Source: Shewanella algicola (GTDB lineage Bacteria; Pseudomonadota; Gammaproteobacteria; Enterobacterales; Shewanellaceae). From it: DNA of 64,000 bases. Shown piece by piece: positions 17,847 through 27,186 of the stretch (positions are counted from its first letter, which is position 1; each line of letters begins with the position of its first letter). The DNA is taken from the NCBI RefSeq assembly GCF_014648035.1, contig NZ_BMQI01000025.1, positions 1-64,000 on the forward strand, written 5' to 3'. The notes under the pieces were generated by a model. The model was not told the DNA's origin. It ran no database searches and saw nothing but the letters and a program-made list of their open reading frames with translations. The position numbers and the translations under genes were made by a program.

Positions 17847-19094
17847 ATGAAAAAAAACCAAAAAGTCGCTGTAGAACAACTTGAAGTGGGCACGTTTATC
17901 CGTCTACCTATTTCGTGGAAAGACCATCCATTCTTGTTTAGCAGTTTTAAAATCAAAAACAGCGCCCAAATTGAGCTAATCAAAGGATTAGGACTCAAGG
18001 ATGTGTTTTTTGACCCAGAAAAAAGCGATATTGAGCCTGTTACCTCAGATAAGCCAGAACAAGCTCCCACTGAAGAAGAACTCACTGCATTAAAAGAGCA
18101 AATGCTTAGCGACAAAACAACCAAAATAGATGAACAAAAAAAGCTCAAGCGTGATTTAAAGAAAACCGAACAACAATTTGAACGTTCAGTAGCCATGATG
18201 CGCTCGATGGTGTCAAAAATCAGTAGCCGTCCGCTTAATGCCGTAACTGAAGCAAAAGATCTCATTAACAACCTCACTAATATGCTGCTAAATAGTGACA
18301 ACCTAGCATTGCATTTAATGAGCGATGCCAAAAACGATGAGCATATTTACCACCACACTCTCAACGTTGCCATGCTATGCATGTTAATGGCTAAAGAGCT
18401 TGGCTGGAGCCGCGAAGAAGTTGAAACCGTTGGCATTGGTGCATTATTTCACGACATTGGAAAACTCAAAGTCCCCAGTACAATTCTTAGTAAACGAGTG
18501 CCATTGTCTGCACCAGAAGAAAACTTTATCAAACAGCACCCGCTAATGAGCATTAATTTTTTAAAGTTAGCCGACAGTTTCCCAGAAGAAGCTAAACCAT
18601 TAATCGCCAATCATCATGAATTTTTAGACGGTAGCGGCTTCCCACAAGGACTTAAAGCAGACGAGCTTGATAAGTTGTCGCAACTTATCGCGGTAGTCAA
18701 TGAATACGACAACTTGTGTAATGGTACCAGCCAGTTCAAGGGGAAACCGCCCAGTGTTGCACTAGGAATGCTCTACAAAAGCTACAATGAAAAGCTCAAT
18801 TCAGAATACGTAAGTAAACTCATTAAAATGCTGGGTATTTATCCACCGGGTAGTATTGTCGAGTTATCAAGCGGCCAATTTGCGATGGTGATGTCGGTCA
18901 ATTTACAGCAATTACTGTACCCTAACGTGATTGTTTACGATCAACTCGTGCCTAAAGACCAAGCGCCTATTGTCAGCTTACAAAATCATAATATGAGCAT
19001 TGTTCGTAGCTTGCCCGCTGCGGCATTACCTAAAAAAATTCATGCTTACCTCAGCCCAAGAGATAAGATCAGCTTCGGTATAAGCGCTATTTAG
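17847..19094 (+). CDS. DUF3391 + HD-GYP protein, degenerate c-di-GMP phosphodiesterase
   Basis: Protein of 415 residues with an N-terminal DUF3391-type domain (QLEVGTFIRLPISWKDHPFLFSSFKI), a Lys/Glu-rich coiled-coil stretch at about 70-110, and an HD-GYP domain. The HD motif is intact (LFHDIGKLKVP), as is NHHEFLDGSGFPQGL, where GYP has become GFP. The usual ADVFDAL motif appears as VNEYDNL, so a conserved aspartate position holds Asn. HD-GYP proteins hydrolyse c-di-GMP to pGpG or GMP; the substitutions leave activity uncertain. Single-gene unit with a strong terminator. Confidence 0.86.
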   Translation: MKKNQKVAVEQLEVGTFIRLPISWKDHPFLFSSFKIKNSAQIELIKGLGLKDVFFDPEKSDIEPVTSDKPEQAPTEEELTALKEQMLSDKTTKIDEQKKLKRDLKKTEQQFERSVAMMRSMVSKISSRPLNAVTEAKDLINNLTNMLLNSDNLALHLMSDAKNDEHIYHHTLNVAMLCMLMAKELGWSREEVETVGIGALFHDIGKLKVPSTILSKRVPLSAPEENFIKQHPLMSINFLKLADSFPEEAKPLIANHHEFLDGSGFPQGLKADELDKLSQLIAVVNEYDNLCNGTSQFKGKPPSVALGMLYKSYNEKLNSEYVSKLIKMLGIYPPGSIVELSSGQFAMVMSVNLQQLLYPNVIVYDQLVPKDQAPIVSLQNHNMSIVRSLPAAALPKKIHAYLSPRDKISFGISAI

Positions 19095-19120
19095 TGGGTC
19101 GATATAAAAGATAACTCATA

Positions 19121-19156
19121 CGAAAAAGCCACCTATTTAGATAGGTGGCTTTTTCG
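19121..19156. terminator. Strong bidirectional terminator
   Basis: Perfect 16-bp inverted repeat CGAAAAAGCCACCTAT / ATAGGTGGCTTTTTCG with a four-base loop. T-runs on both strands serve the HD-GYP gene on the plus strand and corA on the minus strand, which converge here. Confidence 0.93.
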
Positions 19157-19207
19157 TAAACGATATAATTCACTCAAAAAATAACGGTAAAATGAAGCTC
19201 ATTGGTA

Positions 19208-20155
19208 TTACAACCAACCTTTACGTTTAAAGAAAAAATAGGTTCCGGCAGCACTGGCTAACATCAGCCCAACCGCCATAGGGTAACCCAATCGCCAATC
19301 AAGCTCTGGCATAATATGAAAGTTCATCCCATAGCTACTGGCGATTAAGGTCGGCGGTAAAAACACCACCGCTGATACTGAGAATATCTTAATAATCTTG
19401 TTTTGCTGTAAACCACTAAAACCCATCGCCGCATCGAGTAAAAACTGTAACTTATCGAAAATAAATTGGCTGTGAGGCATTAAAGACTCAATGTCTGACA
19501 ACATCTCACGAATGTCTTTTAAATTTTCATCCGACAAACTTTCACGATAATAACGTTGCATATATCGTAACGAGCGTTGAGTATCGAGCAAACTTAAACG
19601 AATTTTGCCGTTAGAGTCTTCTTGTAGCGTAATAAGCTTAAACACATCATCGAGCTCTTCGTCATTAAACACTTGCTCGCCGACATTTTCTAACACGCTA
19701 TACACATCTTCAATTAAGTCTGATAAGTAATCCACTTTTAAATTAAATAGTTCTAATAACAAGCCTTGCGGCGTGGTGATGTCTAAACGGCCTAAACGTA
19801 AATAGTTACGCAATAAACGGATTAAACCGACATCTTCTTCACGAATGGTCAGTAAAAAAGCTTTACGTAAGTTAAACGATACGTTTACCGCACGTACATC
19901 TGAGCTCACACGTTGCGGAAATAATGAGTTAATGTGCAAACCATCTTGGTTTTGATAAAAACGGGCCGATGCCTCAATTTCTTTAATATCTTCTTCGTCA
20001 GGCACTTCTTCAGCAGAAAACGAACTCAACCAATCTCGCTCTTTATCATCAGGTTTTAATAAATCTAACCATAAAGTCGACTCTGGCACATTGTCACCCA
20101 CTTTTAATTCAGTGGTTACAAGTTGTCTATCTTGATAGGCGTATGCTGTGATCAT
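19208..20155 (-). CDS. corA: CorA-type magnesium/cobalt channel
   Basis: Divalent-cation channel of 315 residues. A long acidic cytoplasmic alpha/beta N-terminal domain is followed by a long helix and two C-terminal TM segments; TM1 ends with the signature YGMNFH (GMN filter motif), followed by the loop MPELDWRLGYP and TM2, ending FFFKRKGWL with the basic tail. Length and motif order match E. coli CorA (316 aa). GGGGGAGCG lies directly upstream of the ATG. Transcribed alone. Confidence 0.93.
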   Translation of the reverse strand: MITAYAYQDRQLVTTELKVGDNVPESTLWLDLLKPDDKERDWLSSFSAEEVPDEEDIKEIEASARFYQNQDGLHINSLFPQRVSSDVRAVNVSFNLRKAFLLTIREEDVGLIRLLRNYLRLGRLDITTPQGLLLELFNLKVDYLSDLIEDVYSVLENVGEQVFNDEELDDVFKLITLQEDSNGKIRLSLLDTQRSLRYMQRYYRESLSDENLKDIREMLSDIESLMPHSQFIFDKLQFLLDAAMGFSGLQQNKIIKIFSVSAVVFLPPTLIASSYGMNFHIMPELDWRLGYPMAVGLMLASAAGTYFFFKRKGWL

Positions 20156-20315
20156 CGCTCCCCCAAAGTGTGTTAAGTCTACTCAACTTAACAACATAAA
20201 ATGTGCAAAATTTGGCGCTAGTTTACTCAACTAAAGCGTAATGAAAAGCAAAAAACGGATCCTCGTTGAATAATCGTGCCAGTTGATACAACAAAATGAT
20301 GATTCAATATAAAAA

Positions 20316-20334
20316 AGCGCCCTTATTGGACGCT
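20316..20334 (-). terminator. Terminator of yejK
   Basis: On the minus strand, a seven-pair stem AGCGTCC / GGGCGCT (one G-U) with loop AATAA is followed by six T. It lies about 30 bp past the yejK stop. Confidence 0.75.
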
Positions 20335-20366
20335 AATTTAACGATATAAATAACCCCAATCGATTA

Positions 20367-21395
20367 TTACTCGCCTTTTAAACGTCGATCTAATTGATCT
20401 TTTAAATTGGCCGGCACACCTTTAATTAAAATGGTATCAGACACCGGATCGTATATAACGCGCTCACCTAAATGACCACCGTCAAAACTTAAGGTGACAC
20501 CCCCACCAGTACCCGAAAACTTCTTTAAACTGCGTAAACTGGCTTTATCTGCCGGAAACTCTTCATCTAACTCATAACTGCCACCACAGGCAAAGTCATA
20601 AAAAGAATCCATGCCAGAGTCAGCTAACTCATCGGCTAAATCTTTAACCTCAATCACTTCACCAGAGTCTGCGCGCTCAGAGCAATACTCAAACACTTTA
20701 TTGCGGCACTCTTGGCGCTCATCTTTAGTTAGCTCACTGCCGGCAACAAAATCTTCAACAGCATGAATTAACGTTTTGTTTTGCGCTTTAGTATTAACGC
20801 CTTCAACGCAGCCCATAAAATCTAAAAAGAAATCAGCCACTTTACGACCGGCGCGGCCGCGAATAAACGAAATATACTTGCGTGAACTCTTGTCCGCTTG
20901 CCACTCAGTTAAATCAATACGTGCGGCTAGTTGAATATTGCTTAAATCTAAATGATTGTTTTGCGACAGTTCCATATCATCTAATACTGTCATTGATGAT
21001 TTAGCACTTAATAATGCCACAAACAAATAGTCGCTGGTCATACTGGTGTAGCATGACATCAACAAAAAGCCACCCTGGCTAAAATCGTACTTGGCTAACT
21101 CTTGTTGCAATAACTGACTTGCTTGGCCACTAAATTCAACAAAGCCTAAATCGCCACTGCGGTAACCGGTTAACGCATTCGCAAATTCATCATTGGCTTC
21201 GCCATCATCACCATGAGTACCAAAAAAGCCAAACCCTTTACCCGCTTTACCCGAGTATGTCTGGTGTAACTCTTCTAGCATGGTTTCAACAGCGTTGGTA
21301 TTCAACAACGGTTGTGGACGTAAACGACAGCGCATTTGCCCCTGACCATCTTGAGAGATTTCGTGAATAATTGCTTGCTCAATACTAATCGCCAT
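20367..21395 (-). CDS. yejK: Nucleoid-associated protein YejK/NdpA
   Basis: Cytosolic NdpA-family protein of 342 residues, close to the E. coli YejK length (335). Recognisable blocks are [37 protein letters not shown] and the C-terminal [19 protein letters not shown]. It associates with the nucleoid; a role in topoisomerase modulation has been reported for family members. It is divergent from yejL, a conserved neighbourhood in gammaproteobacteria. AAGG precedes the ATG. Confidence 0.92.
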   Translation of the reverse strand: MAISIEQAIIHEISQDGQGQMRCRLRPQPLLNTNAVETMLEELHQTYSGKAGKGFGFFGTHGDDGEANDEFANALTGYRSGDLGFVEFSGQASQLLQQELAKYDFSQGGFLLMSCYTSMTSDYLFVALLSAKSSMTVLDDMELSQNNHLDLSNIQLAARIDLTEWQADKSSRKYISFIRGRAGRKVADFFLDFMGCVEGVNTKAQNKTLIHAVEDFVAGSELTKDERQECRNKVFEYCSERADSGEVIEVKDLADELADSGMDSFYDFACGGSYELDEEFPADKASLRSLKKFSGTGGGVTLSFDGGHLGERVIYDPVSDTILIKGVPANLKDQLDRRLKGE

Positions 21396-21577
21396 AAGCC
21401 TTGTTAACCTATTCTGTCGCTGAAGATAATTTTAAAAAGAATGATATCAGACCCGCCGTATAAATCGAACAAGGGTTTGCTATATTCCTCACATAGCGCG
21501 AATAAAACTTGAGGCGATAAAGCGCTAAATCCGTTATTATGTGCAGCTAATTCATTCTTTATTGAAGTTTTCTGACT

Positions 21578-21790
21578 ATGGCAATTCAATCTAAATACAC
21601 TAACACCCAAGTTGAAGCTCTTATCAGCGAGATGCTTGCTGTACTGGCTAAGCACCAAGCTCCTACCGATTTAAGCCTAATGGTATTAGGTAACTGTGTG
21701 ACTCATTTACTCGACAAAAAAGTCCCAAATGAGTCGCGCCAGCAAGTTGCAGAGCAATTTGCCAAAGCGTTAACACAGTCGATTAAGTAA
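21578..21790 (+). CDS. yejL: YejL family protein (DUF1414)
   Basis: Small 70-residue cytosolic protein starting MAIQSKYTNTQVEALISEMLAVLAKHQAPTDLSLMVLGNCVTHLL, the typical YejL sequence. Function is not established. It sits between yejK (divergent) and yejM (83 bp downstream, same strand), the conserved yejKLM order. Confidence 0.93.
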   Translation: MAIQSKYTNTQVEALISEMLAVLAKHQAPTDLSLMVLGNCVTHLLDKKVPNESRQQVAEQFAKALTQSIK

Positions 21791-21873
21791 TCGACTAAAT
21801 AAAATTTATCACTACGCTAACAATCAGTTACACTGAATTAGTCTGTGATAATAACGTAGGAATACGAGTTAAG

Positions 21874-23664
21874 ATGATCGAGCGCAAAAAGCAGCAAATG
21901 ACGCGTGACAAAGTGTCACGCTTAGTTAATTGGGGTCACTGGTTTGCCTTTTTTAATGGCATATTGGCGATGCTAATTGGCGCTCGATATATTGGCAGTG
22001 TGGGCTACCCAGAAAGCGTTATCGGCTGGGCCTACCTGACCATCAGTACCATAGGGCATTTTACTTTTTTAGCCTTTATCGGTTACTTAATATTTATTTT
22101 CCCAATTACTTTACTCCTACCCTACTCTAAAATTTTACGTGGTTTTGCCGCCTTTATTGCATCACTGGGACTCTACACTCTACTTTATGACACCATAATC
22201 TATGACGACTACGGTATTCATTTAAGTCCTTTTGCATTCGACCTAGCCTGGCAAGACCTCAACGCATTGCTGCACAGTACCTCATACATTGTAACCCCTA
22301 TCGTCATCGTGCTTGTAGAGCTAACAGTGGCTAACTTTTTGTGGAAACGCATCGACAAAATTCAGAAAAAACAATGGGGCAATCGCGTGGTGATATTTGT
22401 TGGCGTCTGTTTCGTCAGTAGCCACTTATTTCATATTTGGGCCGACGCTACCAACATGACCGAAGTCACCCGTTTCGACGACGCTTATCCTGTGTCTTAC
22501 CCTGCAACTGCGCGCTCGTTTATGGAAAATCACGGCATTGACAGCAGCATGCAATCGGTTGAATCACGTTCATCTACATCGCGCAAATTAAGCTATCCAC
22601 TCAATCCTTTGCAGTGCAGTGCAGACAGCCAACCCAACATCTTATTCATCACTATAGACAGCTTACGTGCGGATATGGTCGACAGTGTCACCATGCCTTA
22701 CTTAACCCAATACCGTAATCAAAATCAGCGCTTTAGTCATCATTTTAGCGGTGGCACTGACTTTGACACCAGCATGTTCACCTTAATGTACGGATTACAA
22801 GGCAACTACAGCGACCGCAAAGAATTTACCAGCACAGCGCCAATATTAACCAGCGAGCTCAGTAAACAAGGGTATCAACAAGCGTTTTTTGCCCCTAAAA
22901 TGAGTGACGACATCGCCAATGCAGCCATATTTAAAGGCATGCAAATGCACACCAGCGCCGGTGATAATGGCAGTGCAGATGCAGACATCAACACGATTAA
23001 TGCCGTAAATGCGTGGCAATCAAGTCAAACACAACCTTGGTTTGCATTGGTAAACCTCACCGCGCCTGAAGATTACGATACCCCAATAGGCTTTTTAGGT
23101 GTACAAACCATCAAACCACACATGGAATTAAAGCCAGCGCAAAAAGTGTTGTTTAATCAATACCGTCAATCGCTTAATTTTATCGACCAGCAACTCGCCA
23201 TTTTGCTTGATAATGTCAGTGACGACACTATCGTGTTGATTACCGGCACCTATGGCCAGGTCTTTACCAGTAACACCAGCGATGGCCGTAACGATTTATC
23301 GCCTGGTAATGTTAAAGTGCCGCTGATTATTCATTGGCCAGACGGACATGGAAATAAAATTAATTACCGCACCAGTCATTATGGTATTGCCCCCACTTTG
23401 CTCAGCCAGGTATTAGGTTGCACCAACCCAAGTACTGATTACAGCTCTGGGCGTAGCTTGCTAGAGCCCAACAGCGAAACCTGGGTGTATATTGGTGACA
23501 GTAGCCGTTTTGCGATTTACCAAAAATCTGAAATCACTGTGCTTGACCGTTTTGGTAAGTACCGTATATACGATTTAGAGTATAAAAAACGCTTAGACAA
23601 GAAGATGAGTGCACCTGAGTTAATTCAAGTTATGCGGGAGGGTCGAAGGCTCTACAATCAATAG
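21874..23664 (+). CDS. pbgA: Inner-membrane protein YejM/PbgA (LapC), sulfatase-like domain
   Basis: Protein of 596 residues: five hydrophobic segments in the first ~195 residues (DUF3413), then a periplasmic alkaline-phosphatase/sulfatase-fold domain beginning at NILFITIDSLRADMVDS. In E. coli this essential protein senses lipopolysaccharide at the periplasmic face of the inner membrane and regulates LpxC turnover through LapB (YciM). The T-x-D-S-L-R-x-D motif in the hydrolase domain is conserved although the E. coli protein is thought to act as a sensor more than an enzyme. Start MIERKKQQMTRDKVSRLVNWGHWF fits the family, with TAGGA upstream. Confidence 0.93.
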   Translation: MIERKKQQMTRDKVSRLVNWGHWFAFFNGILAMLIGARYIGSVGYPESVIGWAYLTISTIGHFTFLAFIGYLIFIFPITLLLPYSKILRGFAAFIASLGLYTLLYDTIIYDDYGIHLSPFAFDLAWQDLNALLHSTSYIVTPIVIVLVELTVANFLWKRIDKIQKKQWGNRVVIFVGVCFVSSHLFHIWADATNMTEVTRFDDAYPVSYPATARSFMENHGIDSSMQSVESRSSTSRKLSYPLNPLQCSADSQPNILFITIDSLRADMVDSVTMPYLTQYRNQNQRFSHHFSGGTDFDTSMFTLMYGLQGNYSDRKEFTSTAPILTSELSKQGYQQAFFAPKMSDDIANAAIFKGMQMHTSAGDNGSADADINTINAVNAWQSSQTQPWFALVNLTAPEDYDTPIGFLGVQTIKPHMELKPAQKVLFNQYRQSLNFIDQQLAILLDNVSDDTIVLITGTYGQVFTSNTSDGRNDLSPGNVKVPLIIHWPDGHGNKINYRTSHYGIAPTLLSQVLGCTNPSTDYSSGRSLLEPNSETWVYIGDSSRFAIYQKSEITVLDRFGKYRIYDLEYKKRLDKKMSAPELIQVMREGRRLYNQ

Positions 23665-23910
23665 CACGACCAATGTTCAATAATGACGTGTTACGCCAAA
23701 GCATTCATGTTTTAAATCGTAAAGTTACAACATTGAATTAATACGCTTTTCATTACAGCTGGATAGTTTGTAACCAATCGACAATGAGCCGATAACTAAC
23801 AGCTTGCACTAGGCAAATACAGTTGCTAAAGTGCATACCCACTTAGTGACCCCAGTATTAAATACTCGCTAAGTTATGATGTTTGTATCAACACATGCAT
23901 TAACAAAATT

Positions 23911-23987
23911 CGGTATGTAGCGCAGCCCGGTAGCGCACTGTCATGGGGTGTCAGGGGTCGGAGGTTCGAATCCTCTCATACCGACCA
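23911..23987 (+). tRNA. tRNA-Pro (anticodon GGG), CCA encoded
   Basis: A 77-base cloverleaf: acceptor CGGTATG / CATACCG, D arm GCGC...GCGC, anticodon loop ATGGGGT giving anticodon GGG, and T arm GGAGG-TTCGAAT-CCTCT, ending ACCA. The anticodon stem has one T-T mismatch, which E. coli proL also has by recollection. A long terminator follows 42 bases later. No integrase or duplicated 3' end was seen next to it. Confidence 0.96.
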
Positions 23988-24028
23988 AATTAAAATCTAA
24001 TGTCGATTGATTATTGATAATAGATACA

Positions 24029-24067
24029 ACAAAACCCCGTATTAGCCTAGCTGATACGGGGTTTTGT
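24029..24067 (+). terminator. Terminator after tRNA-Pro
   Basis: Perfect 14-bp stem ACAAAACCCCGTAT / ATACGGGGTTTTGT with an 11-base loop and a further T-run. Serves the tRNA; the A-rich left side allows function in both directions. Confidence 0.9.
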
Positions 24068-24417
24068 TTTTATACCTTAAATCAATCCAGCTAAGGCTCG
24101 TCCGTAAGTATGGCATGGCTATGAATGATATGCCCGTTCGAATGAATTCGTTTCGTGAAAACTAAGTATAAGATTTCAGTTAATAACTACTGAGTTTCTA
24201 ATACATTGTATTCAGATAACTATTAATGAACCCGTTGTGTATAAATTTCTAACTTAGCTTCTCAAAGTGGCAATGTTCATTTTTATCTATGTCCTAGCGC
24301 GGGGATGATCGCGTCAATCGTAAATACTTTTGTTAATCCTTAACGATACATACGTATTCACATTGAATTAACATAATGGCATGTAAGAATGATTTTTTAT
24401 GATAATAAGGCGTCGCC
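24068..24417. other. 350-bp gap upstream of the esterase gene, nothing recognised
   Basis: AT-rich sequence with no ORF of note, no tRNA-like or repeat structure visible by eye. It should contain the promoter of the downstream esterase; I cannot single out the hexamers with confidence. A GATAATAAGG stretch a few bases before the start supplies a ribosome-binding site. Confidence 0.4.
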
Positions 24418-25353
24418 ATGAAATTCGTGATTTTATTATTTAGCTTGTCGTTTTTTTTATCCGCTCCAGCTAAGGCTGATGCCCCATCTTTGAGTGTCAG
24501 CAAAGGCCAAATCGAGACCGTACAGCCCTTTAAGTCTGCCTACGTAAAAGACCGGTTTTTAACGGTGTGGTTACCGCCAGGGTATAACAAACAAAGTCAG
24601 TATGACGTGCTTTACATGCACGATGGCCGCATGTTATTTGATGCCAATAGCACCTGGAACAAGCAAGAGTGGCGAGTAGATGAAGTCGCTGGCGAGCTGA
24701 TTGAACAAGGAAAAATCCGCCCAATAATTGTGGTGGGTATTCCTAATGCGGTCGAAAATCGCCACAGTGAGTTTTTTCCACAGCAACCGTTTGAATATTT
24801 CTCGCCATCAAAACAACAAGCCTTGTATAAAATTGAAAAGTACGCGGATCACCCGTTATTCGCTTCAAAAGTGTATTCAGACAACTACAGCCTTTTTATT
24901 GTCAACGAAGTCATCCCTTACATTGAAGCCAACTACCCGGTGAATAAAGGGCCGCAACATCGTTATATAGGTGGCTCAAGCATGGGCGGGCTAATCTCTT
25001 GGTACACCTTATTAAATTACCCTGACCAATTTGCTGGTGCGATTAATATGTCGACTCATTGGCCTGGGACCTTTAGTGCTGAAGATGATGTATTTCCTGT
25101 ATTTCAACAATATATAGCGGCCAATTTGCATAAACTGATTAATCAAAAAGTCTATTTTGATTATGGTGATAGCACCCTGGATGCCATGTACCCAGAGTTA
25201 CAAAAACAAATCGATAAGATATTTATTGAACAACAATACCCAAAAGGTCAGTGGCGCAGCCTGTATTTCCCAGGAGCTGATCACACAGAAAACGCATGGG
25301 CTAAGCGCTTGCATACCCCTTTAGAGTTTATGTTTGGAACGACCAAACCATAA
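24418..25353 (+). CDS. Secreted esterase D-type alpha/beta hydrolase
   Basis: Protein of 311 residues with a Sec signal peptide (MKFVILLFSLSFFLSAPAKA) and an esterase-D/enterochelin-esterase-like fold. The nucleophile elbow is G186-S-S188-M-G190 (nucleophile S188), the oxyanion region is YDVLYMHDGRMLFD, and the catalytic histidine is probably in FPGADHTENAWAKR. IIVVGIPN is a conserved family segment. Likely periplasmic or exported hydrolase; siderophore or acyl-ester hydrolysis are possible, but no siderophore genes are nearby. Single-gene unit. Confidence 0.82.
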   Translation: MKFVILLFSLSFFLSAPAKADAPSLSVSKGQIETVQPFKSAYVKDRFLTVWLPPGYNKQSQYDVLYMHDGRMLFDANSTWNKQEWRVDEVAGELIEQGKIRPIIVVGIPNAVENRHSEFFPQQPFEYFSPSKQQALYKIEKYADHPLFASKVYSDNYSLFIVNEVIPYIEANYPVNKGPQHRYIGGSSMGGLISWYTLLNYPDQFAGAINMSTHWPGTFSAEDDVFPVFQQYIAANLHKLINQKVYFDYGDSTLDAMYPELQKQIDKIFIEQQYPKGQWRSLYFPGADHTENAWAKRLHTPLEFMFGTTKP

Positions 25354-25522
25354 TTCTGCTTATACACATTCACTCACATCCCCTCGATGAAAATGCGAGC
25401 GAATGTATTGATTAACAGCACAACGTAAAGTGCCGACATTAGACAAAAGAGATAGCAAGGGAGGAATTGCAGCGACTTTGGCTTATAGGGTTAGCAAGAC
25501 AAGGTTAACAGAACAGCAAGCC

Positions 25523-26717
25523 TTAATAAAAAGGACTTGGGTCAATATCTAAGCTACTTGGCGACACGCCTCGTTCAATGTAAACATCTGATTTTAATAA
25601 ATCAATCATGGTAACGTCGATATAATGCTTATGCTTTAAAGAATAAAAACATTTAACAATGGGATGCAATACATCGCGGTTTTTAGCTTGCCAAACCACA
25701 CCAACATGTTCATTTGATAACAATACCAATGAGCCAACCGGGTAGACACCGATACAACGAATAAATTCGTACACTAATGAATGATCTAACTGAGCTGGCG
25801 TTAAGCTAATCAATATTTTAAACGCTGCAGCTGTACTCATTGCTTCTTTATAACAGCGTGATGCCGTTAACGCATCAAAAATATCAACAATCCCCCCCCA
25901 TTCGACCATGAAGCGGTAATTGCTCATCCTTTAATCCCTTCGGATAACCTGTGCCATCGAGCTTTTCATGATGCATTAAACATACATCAATGCTCATTTG
26001 AGATAATCCGATGGTGTCCTCTAAAATGTTAAGCGCAAACACTTGATGAAGCTTAATATATTCAAACTCTTCAGCGGTAAGCTTATTAGGTTTGTGGAGA
26101 ATGCTATCATCAATGTTAATTTTGCCAATGTCATGCAACATCCCCCCTAAAGCCAGTTGTTTCAAGGTGTTGATATCAAGTTTAAGGTGGTGACCAAACG
26201 TTACCAGTAAAAAAGCGACATTAATCGAATGTTCTAATAAATAAGCATCTTTTGTACGCAGTGCTGCAATACACCTAAATGCATCGGTATCATTAATCGC
26301 ACACTCAATTAATTTTTCGATAACAGGTTCAAATTGCCCGACATCAAGGTTTCTGCCTTCGTAAGTATCCGTCATGACTTTTTGTATCAGGCTTTTAGCT
26401 TCGGACAGTATTTTTTTAGCTTTAGCGTGTTGTTCGTCTATTGTGAAAGATGCTTTTTTTGCTAATGGATTAGATAATCCATTAGGTTTAACATATTTTT
26501 TTAAGCCACAGGTATCTGATGAGCGATCAATATCCACCCACACATATGCAATGTTGTTTTTACGTAGTTTGATAATGGTGTCACGATGCTTAATTTGCCC
26601 AGGCTGGTTTACAGCCACTTTTTGCTGTCGTCGGTCAACTGCAATAATAAACATCCCTAAGGCAAGTTTATCCATTGGTAGTTTGATGACATTATTGGCT
26701 TCGACCGACGCTTTCAT
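25523..26717 (-). pseudogene. DUF3391 + HD-GYP phosphodiesterase gene, frameshifted at a G8 run
   Basis: Two overlapping minus-strand frames make one HD-GYP protein. The first (from ATG 26717) encodes a DUF3391-like domain (NNVIKLPMDKLALGMFIIAV) and the HD-GYP core (MLHDIGKINIDDS, MHHEKLDGTGYPKGL), then stops after HGRMGGDC. The second frame continues with GGIVDIFDALTASRCYKEAMS and runs to 25523. The break is a run of eight G at 25892-25899 (minus strand). With six or nine G the frames join; six gives RMGGIVDIFDAL, matching the family spacing RIVAIADVFDAL. The joined protein would be about 397 residues, the normal size. Possible explanations are a true pseudogene, phase variation, or a sequencing error. 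ATG 26717 has GGGAG upstream; a TTG at 26732 is less likely. Confidence 0.85.
25892..25899 (-). repeat. Mononucleotide run of eight G at the HD-GYP frameshift
   Basis: Plus strand shows T, eight C, A. Runs of this length are slippage-prone and this one sits exactly where the reading frame of the phosphodiesterase gene breaks. Confidence 0.95.
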
Positions 26718-27186
26718 ACAATAAGCTCCCAAATAATAAAAAACACCTTACATGTACAAAATTTGTTCAACCATACAATGATCGAATTTTCGTGTTGTGT
26801 TTTAGCACACAGTTATTGAACTTATTTTTAATTAACTATAAGCTACTGATTTATAACGATAATTAATATTATGCTTATTATGATAAACATTCCTCAGTAA
26901 CTCGATATGCGTTAAAGGTATTGATTTAATGATGAAAATAGCCTTAACAATATAAAGTGATTGGCTGCACTTATTTACTGCTAACAATTTAACAGCAAAC
27001 GTATCAGCCTCAACACAATGCCGCCACTTAACAAGCAAAACCATCCAATATAAACCCAATATCAAATTTAAATATTGATTTGACACAAGCTTTAGTTAAA
27101 AATTAACCAAACTCTGGTGTTTTCTGTTTTCCCGCCGATACATTTATTATTCTTGATTACTTTAACTGGCTTTCATTAATCTCATT
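26718..27186. promoter_or_regulatory. Divergent promoter region between the HD-GYP gene and the MHYT kinase operon
   Basis: This 469-bp AT-rich gap separates two divergent c-di-GMP/signalling units. At 26796-26811 there is a perfect inverted repeat TGTGT-TTTAGC-ACACA with the half-site and N6 spacing of a CRP site (consensus TGTGA-N6-TCACA), about 80 bp upstream of the HD-GYP start. No other convincing structure; an 84-codon minus-strand ORF inside it looks like chance. Confidence 0.4.

Noticed and set aside
23911..24417. tRNA-Pro as an integration site of a mobile island
   Set aside because: No integrase, no duplicated tRNA 3' end, and housekeeping-like genes on both sides.
26832..27086. 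84-codon minus-strand ORF in the divergent promoter region
   Set aside because: Low-complexity AT-rich translation, no ribosome-binding site, and no recognisable family; most likely chance.
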